From positions 1-16,918 of the forward strand of contig JALRFT010000191.1 in the NCBI GenBank assembly GCA_023261915.1: a DNA stretch of 16,918 nucleotides, read 5' to 3'. The position numbers were made by a program, and so were the translations under genes. This document shows positions 1-5,811 of the stretch, in pieces (within the stretch, counting starts at the first letter, position 1; the number at the start of each line of letters is the position of its first letter). The notes beneath the pieces were generated by a model that had not been told where the DNA came from, did not search any database, and saw only the letters and a program-made list of their open reading frames with translations. The stretch comes from Acidimicrobiales bacterium. GTDB lineage: Bacteria; Actinomycetota; Acidimicrobiia; Acidimicrobiales; Acidimicrobilacustridaceae.

Positions 1-1
1 C

Positions 2-907
2 GCCATCACGACAGCCGGCCACACCCCCGGTCTCTGGTTGGCCCCGTTCATCGCCGCTCCCGACGCCCGGGTCCTCATCGACCATCCCGACTGGGTGGCG
101 ACCACCCGTGAGACCGGCGGTCCCCTCCCCGGCATGTTCAACCCCCCGTGGGAAGGAGGAATGGGCGGGCTCATGTTCACCCTCGACACCACCCACCCCG
201 GGGTGCTCGCCCACCTCGAAGATCTCGGACGTCAGGTTCGTGACGCCGGCTACGACTATCTCAAACTCGACTTCACGTTCGCCCCGAGCTTCGACGGGAT
301 CTACGCCGATCCGACGATGACACCAGCCCAGCGAGTGCGCGCCGGCTACGACGCCGTGCGCCGCGGGGCGGGCGACGACGCCTTCATCCTCGGTTGCGGC
401 GCCCCCATCAGTCACGTCGTCGGAGTCATCGACGGGAACCGCATCGGGTCCGATGTGGACCCGCGGTGGACCCTCGATCCCGACCGGGCCGACGAGGCCT
501 ACCCCGAGACGCTGCCGGCCACCCTGCACGCCTTCCGCAACACCCTCACTCGTTCGTTCATGCATCGGGCCCTGTGGCTCAACGACCCCGACTGTGTGAT
601 GTTGCGAACCACTGAGACCGAACTCGACCCGGCGGCCGTGCGGACCTGGGCCCGCACGGTGGCGCTCAGTGGTGGCATGGTGCTCGTCTCCGATGACCTG
701 TCGCTGCTCGGCTCTGATGCCCACCAACTTCTCGACGAGGTGATAACTCTCGGCCGGGCCGTCGACGCCGCCAGTCTCGCCATGCAGCCGGCTCGCTGCG
801 ACGACCTCCTCGACGCCAACCCGCCCACGACCCTGTCCGCCGGGGGTCAACAGCTCGTGGTGGATCTCACCAATGGCCACGGCGTGCTCAACGGGGTGCC
901 ACAGTGA
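2..907 (+). CDS. Alpha-galactosidase, GH36 family (C-terminal part, 5' end outside window)
   Basis: Hydrolyses terminal alpha-D-galactose (or a related alpha-glycoside) from oligosaccharides or glycoconjugates by the retaining mechanism of clan GH-D. The frame is open from base 2, and the reading before the first possible start (TTG at 38) already continues the fold (GLWLAPF), so this is a partial gene, not a short one. In the visible 301 residues the DYLKLDF motif carries the probable nucleophile Asp (codon 269-271), and the motif CGAPISHVVGVIDGNRIGSD carries the probable acid/base Asp (codon 452-454), followed by PRW. The remaining part is the end of the barrel plus a small C-terminal beta domain. 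No signal peptide can be judged because the N-terminus is missing. The stop overlaps the next start (GTGA), so it is coupled to the ABM gene. Exact sugar specificity cannot be read from sequence; an alpha-N-acetylgalactosaminidase or raffinose-type enzyme is possible. Confidence 0.88.
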   Translation, partial: AITTAGHTPGLWLAPFIAAPDARVLIDHPDWVATTRETGGPLPGMFNPPWEGGMGGLMFTLDTTHPGVLAHLEDLGRQVRDAGYDYLKLDFTFAPSFDGIYADPTMTPAQRVRAGYDAVRRGAGDDAFILGCGAPISHVVGVIDGNRIGSDVDPRWTLDPDRADEAYPETLPATLHAFRNTLTRSFMHRALWLNDPDCVMLRTTETELDPAAVRTWARTVALSGGMVLVSDDLSLLGSDAHQLLDEVITLGRAVDAASLAMQPARCDDLLDANPPTTLSAGGQQLVVDLTNGHGVLNGVPQ

Positions 908-1230
908 ACGACATGGTGCTCGAACACGTCCCACTCGAGGTCATTCCCGGCTCCGAAGCGGAGTTCGAGGCCGCCTTCGACGTCGCCCGACACGAGGTGG
1001 CCAACTCACCGGGGTGTCGCAGCATCCGGCTGGCTCGGTGTGTCGAAACCCCCAACCGCTACCTCTTGCTCATTGAGTGGAACTCGCTCGCCGACCACGT
1101 GGACGGATTCCGGAACTCCGAAGCGTTCACTCGGTGGCGAGGACTCGTCGCCCGATTCTGGGATCCACTCCCCACCGTCCTGCACTTCAGTGATGTCGTG
1201 CGGATGGACGACGTCACTGCCGACGACTGA
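904..1230 (+). CDS. Antibiotic biosynthesis monooxygenase (ABM) domain protein
   Basis: A single ABM-type ferredoxin-like alpha/beta domain of 108 residues. The pattern fits the family: an initial strand (LEHVPLEVIPG), a helix with E..F...F, the SPGCRSIRL turn leading into the second strand, then NRYLLLIEW, a helix with H..F..S..F..W, and a final strand. Family members are usually dimers and include cofactor-independent quinone-forming monooxygenases, heme-degrading enzymes and many proteins of unknown role; nothing here fixes the substrate. It starts with GTG inside the stop of the alpha-galactosidase gene (GTGA, 4-base overlap) with no clear ribosome binding site, so translation is probably coupled. 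The pairing of an ABM protein with a GH36 glycosidase is unexplained. It is convergent with the ABC exporter gene, 16 bases away. Confidence 0.82.
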   Translation: MNDMVLEHVPLEVIPGSEAEFEAAFDVARHEVANSPGCRSIRLARCVETPNRYLLLIEWNSLADHVDGFRNSEAFTRWRGLVARFWDPLPTVLHFSDVVRMDDVTADD

Positions 1231-1236
1231 GTCGTC
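1222..1236. terminator. Possible small bidirectional terminator hairpin
   Basis: GACGAC and GTCGTC form a perfect 6-bp stem with the stop codon TGA of the ABM gene as the three-base loop. It lies between convergent genes and has no T tract, so it could be a weak bidirectional terminator or just chance. Confidence 0.3.
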
Positions 1237-1246
1237 AGGTGTCTAA

Positions 1247-3124
1247 TCAGGTAGCGGTCGTCGGTTCGGCGGCGAGGTTGCGGTACAGATCGGCGTAGAG
1301 ACCACCCGTCGCCACCAGATCGGTGTGGCGACCTCGTTCAACCACCCGGCCGGCGTCGAGCACGATGATCTCGTCAGCCCCCACCACCGTGGACAGACGA
1401 TGGGCGATCACCAGCGCCGTGCGACCGACCAGCGCCGTGCGCAACGCCTCCTGCACGGCCAACTCGTTCTCGGTGTCGAGATGACTGGTTGCCTCGTCGA
1501 GAATGACCACCGCCGGTTCGGCGAGGAGGACCCGGGCAATGGCGAGACGCTGCTTCTCCCCCCCGGAGAGTCGGTAGCCGCGCTCACCGACCACGGTGTC
1601 GTATCCATCGGGCAGTGCCGCAATCACGTCGTGGATCCGCGCCGCCCGGCACGCCTCCTCGATCTCGGCGGGCTGGGCTCCCTCTCGGGCGTACGCGAGG
1701 TTCGCCAGCACGGTGTCATGGAACAGATGAGGGTCCTGGCTGACGACGCCGATGGCGTGGCGCAACGACTCCTGGGTCAAGTCGCGCACGTCGTGGCCGT
1801 CGAAACGCACCACGCCGTCACTGACGTCCCAGAGACGAGGTACGAGCGAGGCCATTGTCGTCTTGCCCGCACCCGACGGACCAACGAGAGCCACCGTCGT
1901 GCCCGGCGTGACCTCAAAGGTGACGTCGGTGAGTACCCATGACGGCGGGACGTCGGGTGACGGCGCCGGTCGGGCCACGTCACCTTCCAGTGAAGCGAGT
2001 GTGCCGTCGGCGACGGGGTATCGGAACCACACGTGATCGAAGGTGATCTGGCCACGCGGCTCAACGAGTTCCACCGCCCCGGGTCGGTCAGTGATGGGGT
2101 TGGGGGCGTCAAGCAACTCGAACACCCGGTCAAAGGACACAAGCGCACTCATCACGTCCACACGAGCGTTGGTCAGCGACGTGAGCGGTGAGTAGATGCG
2201 CACCACGTAGGCGGCGAGGGCCACGAGAGTGCCGAGTGTGATCAGGTCAGCGATCACGAGTTGGCCACCGACCCAGTAGACCGCGGCGGTACCAATGGCG
2301 GCCACGAGGGTCAGGGCGATCAGGAACGTGCGGCTGTAGACAGCCGATCGGACCCCGATGTCACGCACCCGCGCCGCCCGACCGGCGAACGCCTCCGTCT
2401 CCCGTCGGTAGCTGCCGAAGAGTTTCACGAGCAGCGCCCCCGCCACCCCGAACCGCTCAGTCATCGTCGAGTTCATCGACGCATTCACATCCATGCCCTC
2501 ACGAGTGATCGCTGCCAGACGACGACCGACCCGCTTGGCCGGAAGGATGAACACCGGCAACAAGGCGAGTGCCAGCAAGGTGAGTCGCCACTCGAGGATC
2601 AACATGGCGATCAGGGTCGTCACGAGCACGATGACGTTGGACACCACGGCCCCCAACGTCCCCGTGAGGGCCCGCTGGGCCCCAATGACATCGTTGTTGA
2701 GTCGGGACACGAGCGCCCCGGTCTGGGATCGAGTGAAAAAGCCCATGGGCATCTGCTGCACGTGGTCGAACAACATGACTCGCATGTCGTAGATGAGACC
2801 CTCACCGATGCGCGACGACCACCAGCGCTCACCGAAGCTGAGAACGGCGTCGATGACGGCAGCTCCCACTACGAGGGCGGCGAGGACGTGGAGCAATCCG
2901 ATATTCGCCTGCGGGATGGCCTGGTCGATGATCTGGCGGAACAGCAGCGGCGGGGCCAACTGGACGACGGCAGCGAACACGATCGTGGCCACGAACCCGA
3001 TGAGCATGGCCCGATACGGCCGGGCGAACCCGAGGACCCGCCGGAACACGGTGCGGCCAACGGGTGGGCCGGCGGTGACCCGGCCGAGGTCGGCAGGGAA
3101 CATCGAGTGGGGGCTCATGTGCAT
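1247..3124 (-). CDS. ABC transporter, fused permease-ATPase (multidrug/lipid exporter type)
   Basis: Type IV (MsbA/Sav1866-like) half transporter, 625 residues, expected to dimerise in the cytoplasmic membrane and export a hydrophobic compound, lipid or peptide using ATP. The transmembrane domain spans about residues 30-320, with six hydrophobic segments (near 38-58, 78-95, 155-178, 179-196, 265-285 and 292-312). The ATPase domain follows: Walker A GPSGAGKTT at 415-423, Q-loop Gln463, signature LSGGE at 519-523, Walker B VVILDEA at 539-545 and H-loop His575. All catalytic elements are intact. A Pro/Ala-rich insert at about 371-396 separates the first ATPase strand (TFDHVWFRYP) from the rest. 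The ATG at 3124 sits 6 bases behind a TAGCCT box, which suggests a leaderless message; a second ATG two codons on is possible. It follows tRNA-Ser(CGA) and its terminator. The substrate is unknown. Confidence 0.93.
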   Translation of the reverse strand: MHMSPHSMFPADLGRVTAGPPVGRTVFRRVLGFARPYRAMLIGFVATIVFAAVVQLAPPLLFRQIIDQAIPQANIGLLHVLAALVVGAAVIDAVLSFGERWWSSRIGEGLIYDMRVMLFDHVQQMPMGFFTRSQTGALVSRLNNDVIGAQRALTGTLGAVVSNVIVLVTTLIAMLILEWRLTLLALALLPVFILPAKRVGRRLAAITREGMDVNASMNSTMTERFGVAGALLVKLFGSYRRETEAFAGRAARVRDIGVRSAVYSRTFLIALTLVAAIGTAAVYWVGGQLVIADLITLGTLVALAAYVVRIYSPLTSLTNARVDVMSALVSFDRVFELLDAPNPITDRPGAVELVEPRGQITFDHVWFRYPVADGTLASLEGDVARPAPSPDVPPSWVLTDVTFEVTPGTTVALVGPSGAGKTTMASLVPRLWDVSDGVVRFDGHDVRDLTQESLRHAIGVVSQDPHLFHDTVLANLAYAREGAQPAEIEEACRAARIHDVIAALPDGYDTVVGERGYRLSGGEKQRLAIARVLLAEPAVVILDEATSHLDTENELAVQEALRTALVGRTALVIAHRLSTVVGADEIIVLDAGRVVERGRHTDLVATGGLYADLYRNLAAEPTTAT

Positions 3125-3130
3125 ACCTAC

Positions 3131-3136
3131 AGGCTA
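3131..3136 (-). promoter_or_regulatory. Candidate -10 box for the ABC exporter (leaderless)
   Basis: TAGCCT on the minus strand ends exactly 6 bases before the ATG at 3124, which places the transcription start at the start codon. There is no ribosome binding site before the ATG. No convincing -35 hexamer is visible. Confidence 0.5.
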
Positions 3137-3155
3137 GGGGCCGCCCCGACGCGCA

Positions 3156-3184
3156 ACGTCCGCCCGGCAGAACCGGGCGGACGT
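3156..3184 (-). terminator. Strong GC hairpin behind tRNA-Ser(CGA)
   Basis: A perfect 12-bp stem (ACGTCCGCCCGG / CCGGGCGGACGT) with a 5-base loop lies 6 bases downstream of the tRNA-Ser 3' end on the minus strand, and just before the promoter of the ABC exporter. There is no T tract on either side, as is common for terminators of high-GC actinobacteria. It probably ends the tRNA transcript. Confidence 0.7.
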
Positions 3185-3190
3185 CAACGG

Positions 3191-3277
3191 CGGAAGGTAT
3201 GGGATTCGAACCCATGGTGACCCGGAGGCCACAACGGCTTTCGAGGCCGCCCCATTCGTCCGCTCTGGCAACCTTCC
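3191..3277 (-). tRNA. tRNA-Ser (anticodon CGA)
   Basis: An 87-base class II tRNA. The acceptor stem GGAAGGT/ACCTTCC with discriminator G, an anticodon loop CTCGAAA between GCGGC and GCCGT, a long variable arm and the T-arm element GGGTTCGAATCCC are all visible on the minus strand. It reads UCG codons. The 3' CCA is not encoded (CCG follows). It lies downstream of tadA on the same strand. Confidence 0.95.
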
Positions 3278-3284
3278 GTTGGCG

Positions 3285-3290
3285 ACACTA
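3285..3290 (-). promoter_or_regulatory. Candidate -10 box for tRNA-Ser(CGA)
   Basis: TAGTGT on the minus strand ends 7 bases before the first base of the mature tRNA, so the transcript could begin at or next to the tRNA 5' end. The spacer region upstream is a tandem 10-base repeat (3291-3310). No clear -35 hexamer. Confidence 0.4.
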
Positions 3291-3310
3291 CCGCAGCCAC
3301 CCGCAGCCAC
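3291..3310. repeat. Perfect 10-bp tandem duplication upstream of tRNA-Ser(CGA)
   Basis: CCGCAGCCAC occurs twice head-to-tail on the plus strand, and two further matching bases (CC) follow at 3311-3312. It fills the region where the -10/-35 spacer of the tRNA promoter would be. Confidence 0.85.
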
Positions 3311-3346
3311 CCACTTGGATCGGGGCGCACAGGGCTCCCGGCACAC

Positions 3347-3826
3347 CTACCGGCGGGAGGCGAAGAAACGCTCGAGAATTTCGCCGCACTCGGCCGAGCG
3401 CACTCCAGCCGACCACGGAATCTCATGGTTCAACCGGGGGTCCGCAGCAAGGTTGTAGAGCGACCCGACGGCGCCCGCCTTTGGGTCGGGTGTCCCGTAG
3501 ACGAGTCGGCCCAGACGGGCCGACACGGCAGCACCGGCACACATGGCGCACGGTTCAAGCGTGACGTAGAGCGTCGCCTCCCCCAGCCGCCACGTCCCAA
3601 GCGCTTCACCGGCGGCGCGTAACGCAAGTACCTCGGCATGGGCCGTGGGGTCCCCGGTCGTTTCCCTCAAGTTGTGGGCGGCGGCGACGACCTCACCATG
3701 GGCGACCACCACCGCACCTACCGGCACTTCCCCGAGGGCCGCAGCGAGGGCCGCCTGTTCGAGGGCAGCGGCCATGGCCGTCTCATCGTCCTCGGCCGAC
3801 ACTCCCGGTATCCCCCCGTCACTCAC
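3347..3826 (-). CDS. tadA: tRNA-specific adenosine deaminase TadA
   Basis: Deaminates adenosine-34 to inosine in the wobble position of tRNA-Arg(ACG), an essential tRNA-modification step in the cytoplasm; it acts as a zinc-dependent homodimer. The 159-residue protein is of normal family length. The cytidine-deaminase fold shows all key residues: HAE at 63-65 (zinc ligand His63 and proton shuttle Glu65), and PCAMC with zinc ligands Cys93 and Cys96. The VPVGAVVV strand before the active site and the LEPCAMC helix are typical for TadA rather than for cytosine deaminases. The start chosen is GTG at 3826: a TAGGGT box lies 7 bases upstream, consistent with a leaderless message. It sits between the fucosidase gene and tRNA-Ser(CGA), all on the minus strand. 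Confidence 0.93.
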   Translation of the reverse strand: MSDGGIPGVSAEDDETAMAAALEQAALAAALGEVPVGAVVVAHGEVVAAAHNLRETTGDPTAHAEVLALRAAGEALGTWRLGEATLYVTLEPCAMCAGAAVSARLGRLVYGTPDPKAGAVGSLYNLAADPRLNHEIPWSAGVRSAECGEILERFFASRR

Positions 3827-3833
3827 CTCACGA

Positions 3834-3839
3834 ACCCTA
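3834..3839 (-). promoter_or_regulatory. Candidate -10 box for tadA (leaderless)
   Basis: TAGGGT on the minus strand ends 7 bases before the GTG at 3826. This gives tadA its own promoter, separate from the fucosidase gene upstream. No clear -35 hexamer. Confidence 0.45.
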
Positions 3840-3916
3840 GTGGTGGTTCGGCCACTGCCATGAGGGAAAGACCGACGGGGGAAAAGGACACCCAGAAGCT
3901 CACACCTAGGCGGGAA

Positions 3917-5428
3917 CTAGCGACGAGGACGGGCGACCGCCGAGGTCAGGGTGAACACGAAGGGCCAAGAGTTGTCGCCGTCCGATGGACCGAGATCGAC
4001 GCGCAACAGGTCACGTTGGGAACGGTCGGTGGTGAGTGGCCGACCCCCGGGTCCCACGGCCACACCCGTGGCGGCAAGGTCAACATCGGTGAGCGTGAGG
4101 TAGCCGGCGGGCCCGTCGAGCACCGCAACATGCACTGCCTCATCACGCGCTGCGTAGCGGAGGTGATGACCTTCACGGCTCGTGCCTTCTTGGAACACCC
4201 ACGGCCGGGTCCCCGAAAGCACATGACCCCCAGCAGCTGACCACTCGGCCAGCCAGGTCAACCGTTGGGCCTGCTCGTCCGGAATGGCCGAGTCCTCACC
4301 ACGCGGACCGACGTTGAGAAGAAGGTTTCCGCCCTTGGCCACGATGTCGACGAAAGACCCAAGGAGGTCGCTTCGGGTCATGAAGTGTTCGGGACCCGAC
4401 ATGCGGTTGTACCCAAATGACCGGTCCATCCCTCGACACGTCTCCCACTGGTAGCGCTGCACCGTGTCGAAACTGGAGTACTCCGGTGTGCGGACGTCGA
4501 AGTGCGGGGGTTGGGGGGGGACGGTACGCCCCTTGCTCGAGGACCGAACGGCGAGCCGGTCAACGAAGGCCCGACCGGGCCGGGTACGCACGATGTTGAA
4601 CGCTGCTCCCCGAGGCATCCACCGATCGTTGACGACACCGTCGGGCACTGCTGCGTAGTAGTCGGAGAACAGTTGCCACAACCGGTCACCACCGAATGGC
4701 CATGCAATGTCGTTCCACAGCACCGAGGGCTCGTACCGCTCGATGAGTTCACGGACCTGTGCCTCGGCGTAATCGCCGTACTCGGGATCCGACGGTACGG
4801 CCGCCACCAGATCGGCGAAGGTGCTGATGGGACGATCCTCGAAGGTCCAGTCGATACCACCCGAGTAGTAGAGACCGAAGCGCATCCCCGCTGCGCGCAC
4901 GGCATCGGCCAGTTCACCCACGATGTCCCGCTCGGAGAACCAGTTGGCACGCCGGGGGTTGGGGACCGAGGTCGGCCACGGGCAGTAGCCGTCGTGGTGT
5001 TTGGTGACCATCACCACGTAGCGGGCTCCGGTGCGGGCGAACTGTTCCGCCCACGCCGTGGGGTTCCAGTGGGCGAGACCGGCTGTGAACTCGTCCACGA
5101 ACGATTCGTAGGGCCGATCCCCGTAGTGCTCTCGGTGGTAGCGGGAGGCTTCGCTCGCCGGGAAGCGAAGGGAATTCAGATACCACTCGGTGTACTGGGC
5201 GGCGAGCGGCTGGTTGGGCACGTGCACGAGTGGGCTGTGCTGCTCGGCTGGCACCGTGGCGAACCCGGGCACCGAGGCCAGGGTCCAGTGGATGAAGATC
5301 CCGAGCTTGGCGTCCTGCCACCATGTGGGGACCGTTCGCCGACGTAACTGCCGCAGCAGAGATGGCTGCTTACGGCTCCGGGTGCCCGCCCCACTCCGAC
5401 GCCCGTCAATCCCGTGATCCGTTGACAT
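3917..5428 (-). CDS. Alpha-L-fucosidase-like glycoside hydrolase, GH29 family
   Basis: Predicted to release alpha-linked L-fucose from oligosaccharides by a retaining mechanism. Family hallmarks in order, in a 503-residue protein: WWQDAKLGIFIHWTLASVPG (37-56) at the barrel entry, the KHHDGY motif (143-148), the strand VLWND with the probable nucleophile Asp240, and the segment around GGNLLLNVGPRGEDSAIP near the end of the barrel, followed by a beta-sandwich C-terminal domain. The acid/base residue is variable in this family and I cannot assign it. There is no signal peptide, so the enzyme is probably cytoplasmic. The frame stays open up to 5668 across tRNA-Ser(GGA), but the true start is the ATG at 5428: it has a GAGGGGGGT ribosome binding site and lies outside the tRNA. 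It is flanked by tRNA-Ser(GGA) and tadA on the same strand, an unusual place for a catabolic gene. Confidence 0.87.
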   Translation of the reverse strand: MSTDHGIDGRRSGAGTRSRKQPSLLRQLRRRTVPTWWQDAKLGIFIHWTLASVPGFATVPAEQHSPLVHVPNQPLAAQYTEWYLNSLRFPASEASRYHREHYGDRPYESFVDEFTAGLAHWNPTAWAEQFARTGARYVVMVTKHHDGYCPWPTSVPNPRRANWFSERDIVGELADAVRAAGMRFGLYYSGGIDWTFEDRPISTFADLVAAVPSDPEYGDYAEAQVRELIERYEPSVLWNDIAWPFGGDRLWQLFSDYYAAVPDGVVNDRWMPRGAAFNIVRTRPGRAFVDRLAVRSSSKGRTVPPQPPHFDVRTPEYSSFDTVQRYQWETCRGMDRSFGYNRMSGPEHFMTRSDLLGSFVDIVAKGGNLLLNVGPRGEDSAIPDEQAQRLTWLAEWSAAGGHVLSGTRPWVFQEGTSREGHHLRYAARDEAVHVAVLDGPAGYLTLTDVDLAATGVAVGPGGRPLTTDRSQRDLLRVDLGPSDGDNSWPFVFTLTSAVARPRR

Positions 5429-5466
5429 GCTGGCACCCCCCTCACGGTTCCAACCGGTCACCTGAG

Positions 5467-5551
5467 CGGAGGGAGTGGGATTCGAACCCACGGTGGGTTG
5501 CCCCACACACGCTTTCCAAGCGTGCCGATTCGGCCGCTCTCGCATCCCTCC
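5467..5551 (-). tRNA. tRNA-Ser (anticodon GGA)
   Basis: An 85-base class II tRNA on the minus strand. Acceptor stem GGAGGGA/TCCCTCC, discriminator G, anticodon arm CACGC-TTGGAAA-GCGTG, a long variable arm (TGGG/CCCA) and GGGTTCGAATCCC are visible. It reads UCC and UCU codons. CCA is not encoded. The fucosidase gene begins 38 bases downstream. Confidence 0.95.
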
Positions 5552-5556
5552 TCGTA

Positions 5557-5573
5557 GGCCGGCAATGCCGGCC
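5557..5573. repeat. Perfect 17-bp inverted repeat next to tRNA-Ser(GGA)
   Basis: GGCCGGCA and TGCCGGCC flank a single A; the likely hairpin is a 6-bp stem with loop CAATG. It lies 5 bases upstream of the tRNA-Ser 5' end and could belong to the 5' leader of the tRNA precursor. Function unknown. Confidence 0.6.
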
Positions 5574-5614
5574 CACAGGTTGTCCTCTGCGGCAATACCG
5601 CAACGGACCGGCAA

Positions 5615-5624
5615 AGGGTACCCT
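5615..5624. promoter_or_regulatory. Palindrome AGGGTACCCT, candidate divergent -10 boxes for SRP RNA and tRNA-Ser(GGA)
   Basis: The palindrome contains TACCCT on both strands. On the plus strand (5619-5624) it would place transcription starts near 5631-5637, matching the 5' side of the SRP RNA helix. On the minus strand (5615-5620) it would start a leader of about 55 bases before tRNA-Ser(GGA). No good -35 hexamers are visible on either side. Confidence 0.35.
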
Positions 5625-5636
5625 GTGGGAGTACTC

Positions 5637-5762
5637 GTGCCGGCCGGTGATGGCCGGGCCCTGTGCAATCGGAGCCCGTGAATCAGGTCAGGGCCGGAAG
5701 GCAGCAGCCTTCAGCGGAACCTCCGATGTGCCGCAGGTCGCCTGGCCATCTCCCGCCGGCAC
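5637..5762 (+). ncRNA. ffs: Signal recognition particle RNA (small bacterial / 4.5S type)
   Basis: RNA core of the SRP, which binds Ffh and targets membrane proteins to the translocon. The conserved domain IV is plain: GGTCAG, then GCCGGAAGGCAGCAGCC with the GGAA tetraloop and the asymmetric AGCAGCC side. The long hairpin can be drawn: an outer stem GTGCCGGC (5637-5644) with GCCGGCAC (5755-5762), then GATGGCCGGG (5649-5658) with CCTGGCCATC (5741-5750), then ATCGGAG with CTCCGAT. Exact ends are estimated from the outermost pairing. It lies just before dnaX, a typical bacterial neighbour. Confidence 0.9.
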
Positions 5763-5811
5763 GGGCGCGTCCGGCCACGCTGTCGCCACTGACCGGTAGG
5801 CTCGGCCCACC

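Noticed and set aside
2261..3220. Long plus-strand frame (319 codons) opposite the ABC exporter
   Set aside because: It is antisense to an exporter with all motifs intact, runs into tRNA-Ser, and its composition (His/Arg/Gln/Asp-rich) is that of a reverse-strand shadow in high-GC DNA.
3840..3916. Attachment-site duplicate (tRNA 3' end) near the fucosidase, as proof of an integrated element
   Set aside because: I saw no copy of the tRNA-Ser(GGA) 3' end between the fucosidase stop and tadA; the similarity to tRNA-Ser(CGA) is only the ordinary T arm. No integrase is present.
4502..5347. Plus-strand frame (281 codons) opposite the fucosidase
   Set aside because: Shadow of GH29 codons; no ribosome binding site and no recognisable motif.
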